64,000 nt of DNA from Phytoseiulus persimilis (Eukaryota; Arthropoda; Arachnida; Mesostigmata; Phytoseiidae), in contig CM075102.1 of assembly GCA_037576195.1 (NCBI GenBank), positions 930,001 to 994,000 of the forward strand, written 5' to 3'. The translations under genes were made by a program, and so were the position numbers. Within the stretch, counting starts at the first letter, position 1, and each line of letters begins with the position of its first letter. A model generated the notes under the pieces. The model was not told where the DNA came from. It ran no database searches and worked only from the letters and a program-made list of their open reading frames with translations. This document shows, in pieces, positions 27,301 to 39,500 of this stretch.

Positions 27301-30300
27301 ATCCTCGGGAGAGTTTGCATACGTCATCTCCCGAGTGCTCAGGGGCTAAGGCCGGATCGCGGCTGACGGTTTGAATTCCCGAAAATGATGGAAACCATTC
27401 TCAGCGTCAAGGCGGCACTCGCGTGGCAAGGTGGCTGTGGTGCTGCACGCGTGTTCGGCGATCCCAAGACGCACGAAAAGGCTGTTTTGGTCGAGGCGAA
27501 ACTGACCCCAGCATTGCATTCCCCGTCGCGGCGAAAGGCTTACAGTGGCGAATCGCGTTCGCTTCGGACGTAATTCGATTTTGAACCAGGCGGCGATTTC
27601 TTTTAGTTTCAAATTAGACGAAGCACGCGGAATCTGCTCCATGGAATTTCGATCAGCTCGGGGGATTAGATTGAGAATGTACATCGAAATTCCTGCAGCC
27701 GCTGGGCCAACACCGATCCGTTGGAATCAGCGGATTCCCTCACGGCGCCTGTCGCCGACCCTTCTCACGGCAGAAAATCTTCCAGAATCGAACCGTCTTT
27801 CAGGCGAAAGTGAAGGTAACTCCGAGTAAGGTTAATTCAGGCGATGGTTCCTGGGTATCGATTACCACTGCTTGACTTTCTGTTCATATTTCAAAAAACA
27901 AACAGACGAGCCAACAAATTTCGCGATCGCCGACCGTTTCGCTGAAGCGTTTTTTCTGCCGCCCGGCCCAAAGCGTCAGGACCACCGAATCCTCGAGGCT
28001 CCGGTTGTTGTCAAGCGAACACGGAAAGTCCGTGAGTTTTCCAGGTTTCATCCAATCGTTCATTCTGGACTGAGTGCCTCGCTCTTGACCCTGGACCGAA
28101 CAGCGGGACTAAACCAGATCCGACATGCTCCTCATTTCGGCTGCTGGTCGGTAGGGCAGCAGCTGCTGCTGTAGTTCACCATAATGGAGGAAAGTTATCC
28201 ATCTTCATTCCTTCAGTCCGATGTCGCTTCCTCGATCAGGCTACATGTCAAAACAGGAGATGATGACACAGAGTCATTCTCACCAGTTCACTTCAGCTGC
28301 ACAATTGTATGGATTTTTTTTTGTTCTGCAAACTGGCCGACAATCCATGTCAATGTCCCACGCGTTGCAGGTTTATCATCTCCAGACTCGGACGGTCGCC
28401 ATTAGAACTATGTGCTGCTAGGGCGAGCAAGACGGAACTGAACTGACGATAACGTACGACTTCATAACAGTTTCATTGTTAAAAGGCTTCCACCTTTGTG
28501 TCCGATGTAACGGCAACCGATGGTAACCCTTTGATGGAACACGCTGAACTGGCGAACCATCGGAGAGTAGATGTAAGAATCATCAAAAGCTCCCGGAGTG
28601 GAAACTGTAAAAAAAGAGACTCGGGACGAGAAGTCATCTTCCATGAGAAAACTTCAGTGGGCACGGCTTCCCATGAATTTTTTCAGAGGGGGTCGCCACG
28701 CCCGAGTTTTCGCCCGCCTGCATGAATCGGCCGATCCGCGATCGCCTTTCCCGGAACTGTAATGAGAGCCTGGAACCAGTGAGCCTGGCAAGGCTCTGAA
28801 TCGATCCTTCGGCTACATCTGTGCCCTGGAGAATTCTTCTTTGCGCCTTCGGGATCGCAGTCTCTCAAAGTTTCGAACTGCGACTCACTCCTTCTTCGGG
28901 CGGTGGTACTTCAAAGCGACTATTCATTTTGAGCGGCGTTGATATTTTTTGAGTCCTACAGAGAATCTCACCGCACTCATGATTGAAATTTGATATAGTC
29001 TTTCATCCTCAAGGTGAGTGATGATTCAAAAAAAAATCTCCTCATCGTCGTTATCGGCCCGAGTGACTGTCAACAAGGAAGCGAGACTCATGAGAGTATT
29101 CAAGATGACGAATTGAATTTCCTGCATCAAAAACAGAGGTGGATCCCCCGCGAATGGTCCAATCATCACGCCTATGCTTCCTCATCATAACGTCGAACAA
29201 AGGACGGATGATTTATCGTTAGCAACTAGGTCAGGATTCCTCTCGAAGATCCGCCCAATGAACGAGCGCGGGATCGAAAATATCCCTTCACTCGCTTCCT
29301 CAGTCTCACGAAAAATTTAATTGCGCTCATTATGTGACTCTTGCGCTCGACATTGACCTTTTTGCAATACGTCCACAGCGATGAAGCGCTTCGCTGTGTT
29401 TATTGTTGACGATTGCGCGACTCTCCGTGTGGTTTCTTTCCGGTATTTCACGACAGCGAACAACGATCTGACAGTACGCCGTTGAATTACTCGAACAATC
29501 TGAGAAGAACAATGCTCACTTGAACCAATATCCGCCGCATCATTCGACGCGACTTCGAATCATCTCTGAAACCTCGACATCTATTGCGATGACTCCTCTT
29601 CGAAGACACCCGTCCCTTTGTCAAGGGCACAGCGCAAGTGCATAACTTTCCGAATTGAGGAAAACGCTTCGAAATAAGTGGGCTTTTTCTCAATTCGCAG
29701 AAAATTTGACAGTGGAAAGAATTTTTTTCGTACTTCCTACGCTCAATGGTAAGATATTTTGAAATTTCGGGTCACCCAAGCGCTTCCCGTCATCTGATCG
29801 CTCTGATCCGTTGCAACTTACTCGAGAACAACAGCGCGCCAAGCTGCGATCTGTGTCTTCGCGCGCGGTAGATCAGATGGGATCGACATTTCACAGTTCA
29901 GTCGTGCTCCGATCTTTGGATCATGAGGAGCGAGCGGTTCCCGATTTTATCTCCGGAGAATATCGTCGTTCTACGGGGTTTCCTGGCAGGATGATAGGCG
30001 GATGACAAAATCAGAAATCGAAAAAAGTCGGTCATAATTTTTCGGCGCCGTCTCACGAGGTCGTCGGCATTGTCGTCTTCGGTTCTGCTGCCGCCGGATC
30101 GTAAGCGGCATTAATTTTTGAAGTTGAATCTCACGGGCAGGCTCCAAGATATCCACTTAGATTTTTCTGTGCTCACGACGGATATTTATATTCGAGCTTA
30201 ACCCGATTCAAAGGTCAGGGATGGATGCCTGAAAAAAAAGTTGCCTGTCCGTCGACGGGCACATTGTCCAATCACCGAAAAGGTCGCTCCTCGGTCCAGA

Positions 30301-33300
30301 TGCCATCCCGTCCGACGGTGTCTTTGACTGACTGACTGTTTCTGTGCGAAAGTTGAACATCGACCAGTTGGGGCGGTTGAGAAAAATGCGGGCTAACGCG
30401 GAGCAACTTCGTCCTCGCTCTGAGAGCACTCGAAGGCAGCAATTTTCGACAATGGCAACGATGACATCAACTGCGAGAAAACGGTTCGAGGATCCCGACG
30501 CCGTGGCACCCGCCACTAACAATGCTAATCACGTCGCCGAAAATGAAGAAAAGGACAAGTTGTATCCGTCCGCACAGCTATCATCGTCATGTCTTGAGGA
30601 AACCGTTGGGTGGCGAGCTTGGAACTCGCGTCAAACTCACATTTGAGTGTTTCTTATCTTTCCCCCTTCGATGTTCCGGCCACGACGACACTATATGCAC
30701 TACACTCGCACCACATTCCATTCTCCAACCGCTGGGATTCGACTTGAACGAATGAGTGGAGGTTCTTGGCTTCGTCTCTACATGCTGTGGTAGCTAGAAT
30801 TTTCATGCCTAAGATGTTGTAGTGCGTGAGAGGCAGCAGCGCTCAAGTCGTCTTTTTCGAGATTCCGAGTTCAAATTCATCCAGAAGCGTCCTCCCGTTC
30901 GAGGGGTGTCTTCGATCTCAGGACGCCGGAACCAGCCGTGAACCACGGTGAGCATTCCGCTCTCCTGACCAAGCGTGATGTATCCTCAAACAGGAGGACG
31001 ACGATTTTTCACGAGTTCGCGCAGTTCTCCCCTCCGACAGGACAGGGGTGCACTGATCCCACAGGTTCTTCTGGGCAGAGTGCGCGAAGCACTCGCAATG
31101 ATAGGCACCAACGGTGTCATTTACTGAAGCATCAATGTTATGCATTGATGTCTGCGGCGCCGAAGAAGCTCGACGATGATAACGGTTTGCTCAGCGCGGT
31201 TCCGATGCTTTGACTTCGCGTCCGGGAAATTTAGCGAGCGCCGGACGATGTGTGCACGAGGAGAGCCACCAAAGGCAGGTGCTGATCCATCATGTGAGCG
31301 ACAACGAAATCACGACGTGACCGATCGATTCAAAGTTCGTCTCATAGGGGATCCGATTGCTTTTCCGCAAACGACTGTGGATAGAATCGAATGCCAAGAG
31401 ACTATTAATTCGATCGTGGAGTTCTCGGCGACAAAAAAGACCGAAAATGGCCTTCCTCTCCTCTCGCGATATTCCAACGCAAACATTCTGTTTATTGGGA
31501 GCCGAGTAGTTGACGATCGATGATTTGGTGTCCCGCTGAGCTTATCAAACTTCCACAAAACATCTCTTTCGGCCCGAAATATGCCAGCGCAAGAATCATC
31601 GTTGATTTCCCCCCGCAGATTTCCGGGATCAGAAAGAAGTAACTGTTTGCTCATGTCAAGTGCGAGGTCGTCGACTGTCAGACTCATCGCGGTCAATCAG
31701 TTTTCATCACTGATTTCGGACGGTCCCACCCACTGATTCCGAGAACTGAAGATGACATAGCAGGGCTATTTCGTCGTCAAGCCCTTCGGCTGTCTCGGAG
31801 CCGCAATTAAACCAAGGATCGAGGATCACGAACTCTCCCGTTCCAGGGACAACTACGCGCACACGGTCCTAGAGGGCAGTGTTGTGCCTTCCATCATGAC
31901 GGCGGTAACCCTTGGGCATACAATTTAATTCGGCCTCCTCCGAGAAATCTCGTCTGAAGCCCCCAGAATCGTCCCAGACAGTCCCCGGCTGTGATGTGGG
32001 ACAACGGTATTCATCCATGCGTTCATTGAACCCGCCCAGGAACCAGATGAAATTCGGTAAAAGCTATCAGGTTTCATATGAAAATCCTGTTTTTGAACAA
32101 AAATATATTAGAATTTATTTCATTGTACTGGATCTGTTCGAGTTGACATGTATTTCCGTCAGGAAATAAATTAAATCGTCGCACAGTATCGTGAGCAGGA
32201 TTTGGATCCAAGATCCTTCTTTCTTTCTCCTTCTCATACGACTGACACAATTCGTCACAGAAATTAATCTCAACTCGAAACCCTCAAAACCCCTTCGTTC
32301 TGTGGATATGAAACAAGAAGCAAACAAACATTTACTGTCTCGGGTCATAAAAATATAAAAATCAAGTGAGCCTGGAGCAGCGGGCCCACCGAGAAGTCTG
32401 TACATGGAAAAACGTCTACATATTTCTCGTCGCTATCGAGGGACGTTTATGTGCTCGTTCGAGAGATGACTGTCGCGGCATTCGTTTTACATCACTTGTT
32501 GCCATTGGGAAAAATAATATATCAAATGTCTAAATTCAATCCCCCAGCGTTGACTCGGTTCCTATCGATTGCTATCCTTGGATCTGTCGCCCCGATCGCT
32601 CCTCCGCTGGTTGGAGCTTCGTCGGAGATCCGGGCTCATGATTACTCCGCGCGAGCCACCCGATCTGACGGAATGATCTGAAACATCGGGATCACCTTAG
32701 TATGCGGTCTTCACGGAATCTAAGGGTTTGCTCTCAGCTCACGATAAAACGACGGCGGAATCGCTTTACCCTCCACGGAAACGCATACATGAACATAAGC
32801 GAAACCGGCGGAAAACAAACGGAAGATAGTGCTCAAGAATGTTTCCGTGGAATAAACTCAGTCTCCTCCCACAAAATTCAGGGAGTGTAAGCACAATCCT
32901 CGTTCACAATATCGTCTCAAGATCATCTCTCGGGAGCAATAGGTGAAATATAGCTGGACATCCAGTGGACGGATTGTTTCGCAGCCTCTGCTTTCGGGAC
33001 CGCGTTCAGGATGGGTGACGTTAACGGAATCAGCGGCGGATCGAAACATAAACTTCAAACGGAATGAGTCGGAGGTCCATCCAGCGATTTCGACCGACGA
33101 CGTACGAATCAGCGTGCAAATTAAGCATGTCTGGGATTTGTGCCGAGGACAGGGCGAGCGTATCAAGCGGGTTGTTGTGCTTGAATTGGTACGGTCTGAA
33201 CACACTGCCGCTGCACTTACTGACTGCCTCGCTCTGGATTTGGTCACTTGTTTCGGGTCTAGCAGCGTCTCGACGTGAGGTCTTAGACGTCTTCAATTCG

Positions 33301-33537
33301 TCGCTTTCACTTCGTTTAGAGCTTCTGGACGACTTACCGACCTTGACGCCTTGCTTGGCTATTCGTAAGAGACGTTCAATTATGGGAATGAACATGTTAG
33401 ATTGGAGAGCACCATACTTGACCAGCTCACGCTGACCCGCATGGACGGCGATCTCAACATTTGGCCCCGGTCTCATCCACGGTAGCTCTCTCCGGTCGAA
33501 GAGAAAATCGTATTGGCCGACGTCAAGAATCGCTCAC

Positions 33538-36500
33538 CTGAACTATGTCGTGACGACTGTGTCTTGGATTGGTAGAGAACTGTTGGGAGCGGAACTCCCA
33601 CGGGCGGTGTCCTCCTCGCTCCCTCGATGAATCGCCCCATTGGGGGGGACGGGAGATCTGTAAATCGTTCGTTGTTTATAGAAGCGAGGCCACAGCACGG
33701 CTCAATTTTTCGTTTCTCATAAGCTTCCGGTGGCCACCTTTGAAAACTCCGTTTGGAAGCGGCATGGGAGGCATATTCATGGTGACGACTCCTTTCGGCA
33801 GGGGTAATGGAGGTGGGGGCTTCGCTCTGTTTTCGAAGGAGCTCCGCTCTGTCGTCTCTCGCTCCTTCTGCAACTGGTTCAACCTGGAACGCGAGTGGAT
33901 TCGCCCATAAGACCCCTTCGTGTGGAAGCAGCAGTGGAGGAACTATTCCATATTTCATCAAGAATGAAAAACGACTCACTGCTGCCGCAATATCTGGAGT
34001 TCGCCTTGTAGATCTTCAATCGTTTTCGCTGCGTTCTTGTAAGCCATCCAGTTGTCATGGGCTTTCTTCTCTTGCTCCATCAACTGCCTCTTGTACCGAC
34101 GTTCGCAAATCTCAAGTTCTTCTCTCACTGCGGTCAGTTGAGTTCTGTGCATAAGAGAAAAACGTAAGGTTCGCGCCACACGAACGGCTACCATCGACAA
34201 CGAGCTGATCGTTGCTGACGAGCCCCGTTTCAGGAGATACTCACTGGATCGTGATGTTTTGCTCTCGGTAGAGCTCTAATTGTTCGTTGATGCCGAGCGC
34301 GTCGTTCTCTTTCTGTTGTCTTAGAGACTCCTGCTTAACGACGTCTCTTTGCAGAGTCAGTTCTTTATCCTTGAAGTAGTCACTGAGCACCTGTAGGCGC
34401 TGCTCGGAATCTTGTTTCTGTCTGAGCGCTTGTTTCACGTCGTTCTTCAACGACTCGACTTCTACACGCCATTTTTCCAGCTGTGTTTTCGCTTCCTCCG
34501 TCTCCTCTTCTAGCGCAGCGGTTTTCTCTTTCAACAAAAGGTTCTCTGCCGAGATTGCCTGGACCTCTAGCAGACGCGCGATGACTACGTCTTCATCTTC
34601 CGCTGCGAAAATATGATCGGAATCCGTTAGATTTGAGCCAAAACTCCGCTTTCTCCGCTCGTTTCCGGCATCGATGTTCTCTTGGAAGGTTCTCCAAAAG
34701 GAAACTCAAGGATATCTACTCACTCTCGTCGGTGGCTTCCCGAGCTTTCTCTAGGACGCTCAGTGTTTTCAAGCTCGTTTTGAGTGACTCGATTTCCGAT
34801 GCGGCCGTGCTCAATTTCTTACTGACTTCGTCCCTTTCCAATGCAACTTCGTCGAGCCTCGTCGTCAGCTCCTTCAATCTGAAGGAAGGGAATTTCTCGT
34901 GCATGAGACGCGACCTTACGAGAAGTAATCAGGTTCACAGATCAACCGAACTAGAACTGAATCTCTGCGCAGCGGTGTCGAAACGAATGTGCCTTTCAAC
35001 TACCTTTCATCCCAGATTTCTGCCTCTTGGAGGAGTTGAGAGTTTGTATCGCGGAGCTCACTTATCACGAGCTCCTTCTCTTCTAGCAGCCTTTCAAACC
35101 CAGCCCGGGCTATGCGGAGGTCGTTCATTTCCACCATCATATCCTCTTCTGTCATCCTGAGTTCCTCGCAAGTTTTTTGGCATTTCAGCTCAGATTCGGC
35201 CGCGGCTTCTTGCGCCCCCCTCAACGCCTCTTGGTATTCGAGAATGCTTTCCTTGGCACGGGCCAATTCCACCTCGACAAACGCTTTTTGGCTCTGCAAG
35301 GCCCTGATCTCGTCCTCCAAGGCGTCGTCCGGCGTTAGCGTTGTCTGGGCCGAGTTCTCGAGCAGGATCTCGCGTTCTTTCTCTAGGGTGAATAATCGTT
35401 GTTCGAGGCGAGCGATGTAGTCCTGTTGGGCGCTCTCCTTGGAGCTCTGAGTGATGCAACGGAGGAAGCCTATCAGGAACGAAACGAGAACCCCGCAGAT
35501 GAAGGTGAGAACCACCACGTGACGCGAGACGTTATCCTTATCGAGACCCAAGAGCCAGCTGTGAACCGGTTCCGGTGTCTGAAACAGGGAAACTTCCACT
35601 CGATATCATTGCTGCTCGTGGATTGACTTCCGATAATCGTGTCAGTTGAGATCCTATCAGTTCCTCGGACAAGGACGATAGCGACTCCTTACCGAGGATA
35701 GAATCAAGCCCACATAATCTCGAAGAGCCGAATCGCCCGCTCCTGTTTTGCGCGGTGAAATCTTTTGCTCCGCGGGCGACGCGGAAACGGGCTCGCCACT
35801 GCACCCTATTCCGTCGTTGCGCTCGCAGATCTCCTCTACCGTGTTTATTTTATACTGCTCCGGTTCCTTCTGCAAGAGAATGGATCCGCAATGAATATTC
35901 GGTCTGAATATGATAAGGACCTGAAGCAGCTAATACTCGACGAGATACAAAGGAATGACGTTATGAGAGAAAGCCTTGGAACGAGTTCCCATTAGAGCGC
36001 ACCCAGAACCATTTTCGTTCGGCGTGCAGGCCGCAATACAGAGGAATCCTCGTTGCGACAATCTTTTCGTAAAGACCAGCGGTAACGAAAGAGAGTCTCT
36101 CGATACAGAGAGTATGTGCCCCGTTTGTGAGCAATCGCCCAACACCCGCGTTCATGCTCAAGTTTCCGGAGTTGAAGCTCCGAATTCTGCAGGCAATGGA
36201 AGCGACGATCATGTAGAAAAGATCACATGAAGGATCGAATTACATCGGAAAAAGCTTTTGAAGCCCAGAATATGATAGAACTCGACGTGGCCTCCAACAA
36301 AATCGTTTCCGTCGGAATCTCTCGTTCAAGTTATCGAAGCTCTAGTTCTTGTGGGCCAACACGACTCCGGCGCGGGAAAGAGTAGGAAACGTAGGGAAAT
36401 TCACTCGCACCTAGAGAATCGTGGCTGTTTTCAAGATGACAGAGTTTGCAACAATATCCATGATTGGATACAAATTGTATTTGGAAATACAAAGTCATCT

Positions 36501-39500
36501 GTGGAAGCAGAAATTTCGATTGGGTTCGGCGCTGCGTCGGAACGCACCGAACTCTGGTGTCCGTCGCAACGAGATTTCGTTGAACTCACTTTCTCTGGAG
36601 AATCTGCCTTTGCGATTCCCTCTGGCAAGGGTTGATTCCCTGTTTGTGGACTCATTTCAGCCGGCGCGGGAGGTTCCGGCTCTCTGGTTGCAAGTTCTTC
36701 GACGGGTTTCTCCCCGGCGTAAGAGTGCGCTTGGGGTACTTGCTCCTCCCGAGGAGCCTCCACGGCTGGTTCTTCTTGTTCATGATGGGAGTGACCGTGG
36801 TCATGAGAGTGTCCGTGACTGTGTCCATGACCATGGCTGTGTCCGTGGCCATGTGCATTCCTGGTGTGGAAATGACCATGTCCCGCCGTGGTTGGCCGTA
36901 CCTTGGCTGGGGGTGGGGGTAGATCGTTGGCTGTTTTGCCAAACGTGACTTTGGGTTCCGGGAGTTTGCTCGTTTGAAAGGCCGAGCCGCCATCAGCCAC
37001 AGGAAGGTCTTTGGAAGGGGAAAGAACTGTCCCCGATGGTTCAATGACAGGAACCATCGATAGTGCACTCTCGTTCTCCTGGGCTGGGTTCGCCAATGCC
37101 GGGGTGTCGACTCCCTTCGATTCCGCGGCTGGGTTCGCCAATGCCGGGGTGTCGACTCCCTTCGGTTCCGCGGCTGAGTTTGCCAATGCCGGAGTGTCGA
37201 CTCCCTTCGGTTCCGCGGCTGAGTTTGCCAATGCCGGAATGTCGACTCTCTTCAGTTCCGGAGCTGGGATCGTCAATGCTGGCTGATCGTTATTCTTCAA
37301 TTCCGGGACAGAGGTCGCCAATACTGGCCCGTCGACTTTCTCCAATTGTGGAGCTGGTGCGTCGCCGCCAGTTATGTCGGAAGGCATTTCAGGAAGCGTT
37401 GGTTGCGATTCGGGTTTCTCGGCCGGTACGGTTTCTCCAATTGCGGGGGTTCCCGTCGATGCAGATTGCGATTCCTGCTCCAACTCCTGCGCAGACTTGA
37501 ATTCCGATTGGCTGACACGGGTTCCTTCCGAGATCATCTGAGGGCCGGCGGGCGGTTGAGGCAGTAGGCTCTCGGTTTTGACATCATCTTCATCGCCCGA
37601 CGCGTTCAATGGAAACTCCGGAGGCGACACCGTCGATCCGAGTGGATCCTCCGCGGCAGATTCGGCCTCGATATCTGGGAATACGTTCGGGGAAGCCGTT
37701 GGTGCCACAGTATGATAGTCTATCATCGAGTCACCCGCATCCGGATTCTCAGGAGTAACGACCTGCAACGATAAGAGATTTTGAGTCGCGAGCTTCCCAG
37801 CTTTGAGGGCAGTTTCACAGTAATCAGCTGGAGGGCCTCACCAGAGGGTGGGATTTTTCTCCCGAACTTCTCGGCTCGCCCCCCTGTGGACCATCTAGGG
37901 ACGCTCTGTTAGCCGCAGCATTCTCTTCTGATGCTGGAACGATGAGAGACACTTCAGAAACGGATCGGAGCATGTGCGGAATTCAGCGAAATGGCACGAT
38001 TGTATATTCACACTCACAAGGTTCTGTTTGTTGAGTCTTCTCTTGGGGCACAGCTTCGGTGCTCTGAGCCACTTCTTGAGATCCTTCCTGGAACAAGCGA
38101 AAAACCGGTCCGAGCTGAGGATTCGCATCGGAACATGATCTCTTCTGGAATGTTCTCATATTCCGGGAGATCGCGAGTTTCCAGCTGAGCTGGGTCCTTC
38201 GAAGACTCATAAACTCACCGATGGATGGATGGCTGAAGCAATGGTGCTCAACACAGTTTTACCCAATTGAAACATGTAACCCTCCGTGGTTGCATCCTCA
38301 GACAAGACGGGTGTGGGAACCGTGCTTGAAGCGGAGTTCAGATCATTCGAAATTTCCGGAGGAGGCCCCAAAGACTGCATTTGAGAGCATAGCTCAGGAT
38401 CTGCGGAAAAATAGCGGTTTTCGATTCATCGAGAAGCGCTCCCACTGCCAACGAGGATTCATAGAGACCTTCGAGTTCTGTGACTTCCAATTCCGAAGAA
38501 TATGATGATCCACTGTCGTGATTCTGCGGTGCGTAATCTGATACTGCCGCTCAACATCCCAGGACAGCTATCAGCTCGTGGATTCTCCACAGGCTCCGAA
38601 CGAGCTGTCACTTCTTCCGTTGACACGATTCCAGGCGTCATAATTTTGCCTCGTACACCAAGCTCATCGGAACAGCTGGCAGCCCCCACTACTTCACCGC
38701 ACATCTTGGATCAAATTGACAACTTACATCGATGGACGGCGAGCGTCAAAACGCCAGTAAAGATGACAAGTTTCAACATGATCACAGCTCACGGCACCAA
38801 TTTCATGGCACGCATTCTTGAGAGATCAGAAATCTCGATCACTATTTACAAAACAGCGGTTCATACCCACTCTCAGAGGATGGTATGTGTCGTGTGCTAC
38901 CCGCTCGGTGGCCCGCTCGCTTAGTCGTGGTGCTGGTGGTGGCGGAGAGCAGTGCGTGGAGGAGAGTGAGGGTCCAACCTCATCGCTCGAGGGGATTCGA
39001 ATTCGCGCGCCAAATCGAACACCCCCGAAAGCCGCACGTCACCGGCGATAGAGATGAAATGCGAAGAAAGCTGAGGCGCCGCGATCGGCAAAACCGGCAC
39101 GCCTTCGATCCGCAGCAGACTCGTCTCCCCAAAAAGGCCTCCTAGACTTCCCCAGTGGAAGCCGACGGCCTCACCCGCGCGCCCTCACCGCGCCTTGGAG
39201 AGTTCAGCACCGACACAGTGGGCTCAAACTACTTCATTCTGGTTCACCACATTAATTCAGATACTAAATTCTCGCCAGTGATTGCGGTGGCACGTGAAGT
39301 GGGGAGGCCTAGTGCCAACTCTCGTCAAAACCTTCCGCGACCGAGAAGGAACTTCTTCCAGGGATTTCCCTCGAAGTAACATGCCAGAAACTAACCTGTC
39401 ACTGAAGTTCCGTCGACCTCGCAACCGATGGAGGGAGTAGGTTCAACTTTTTCAACATCATGCGCCGCGGACAGCGAGTCGCTTAGCGCCGCGAAATCCA

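Larger units (their letters stand above)
16260..33000. other. Gene-poor stretch with no gene I can assign
   Basis: Nearly 17 kb without a recognisable protein family, signal peptide or chain of phase-compatible exons on either strand. ORFs reach about 185 codons (20041-20595 plus) but read as low-conservation sequence. Contents noted: GTCT, GA and poly-G tracts, and a possible coding exon at 17890-18110 minus. Decayed mobile elements are likely but I could not identify an element type. Confidence 0.45.

Noticed and set aside
30344-30646. 100-codon plus-strand ORF (LGRLRKMRANAEQLRPR) and an equally open minus-strand frame
   Set aside because: Both strands are open over the same bases and neither has a domain or linked exons.
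35112-35420. Ser-rich plus-strand ORF
   Set aside because: Antisense shadow of the Tango1 transmembrane/coiled-coil exon.
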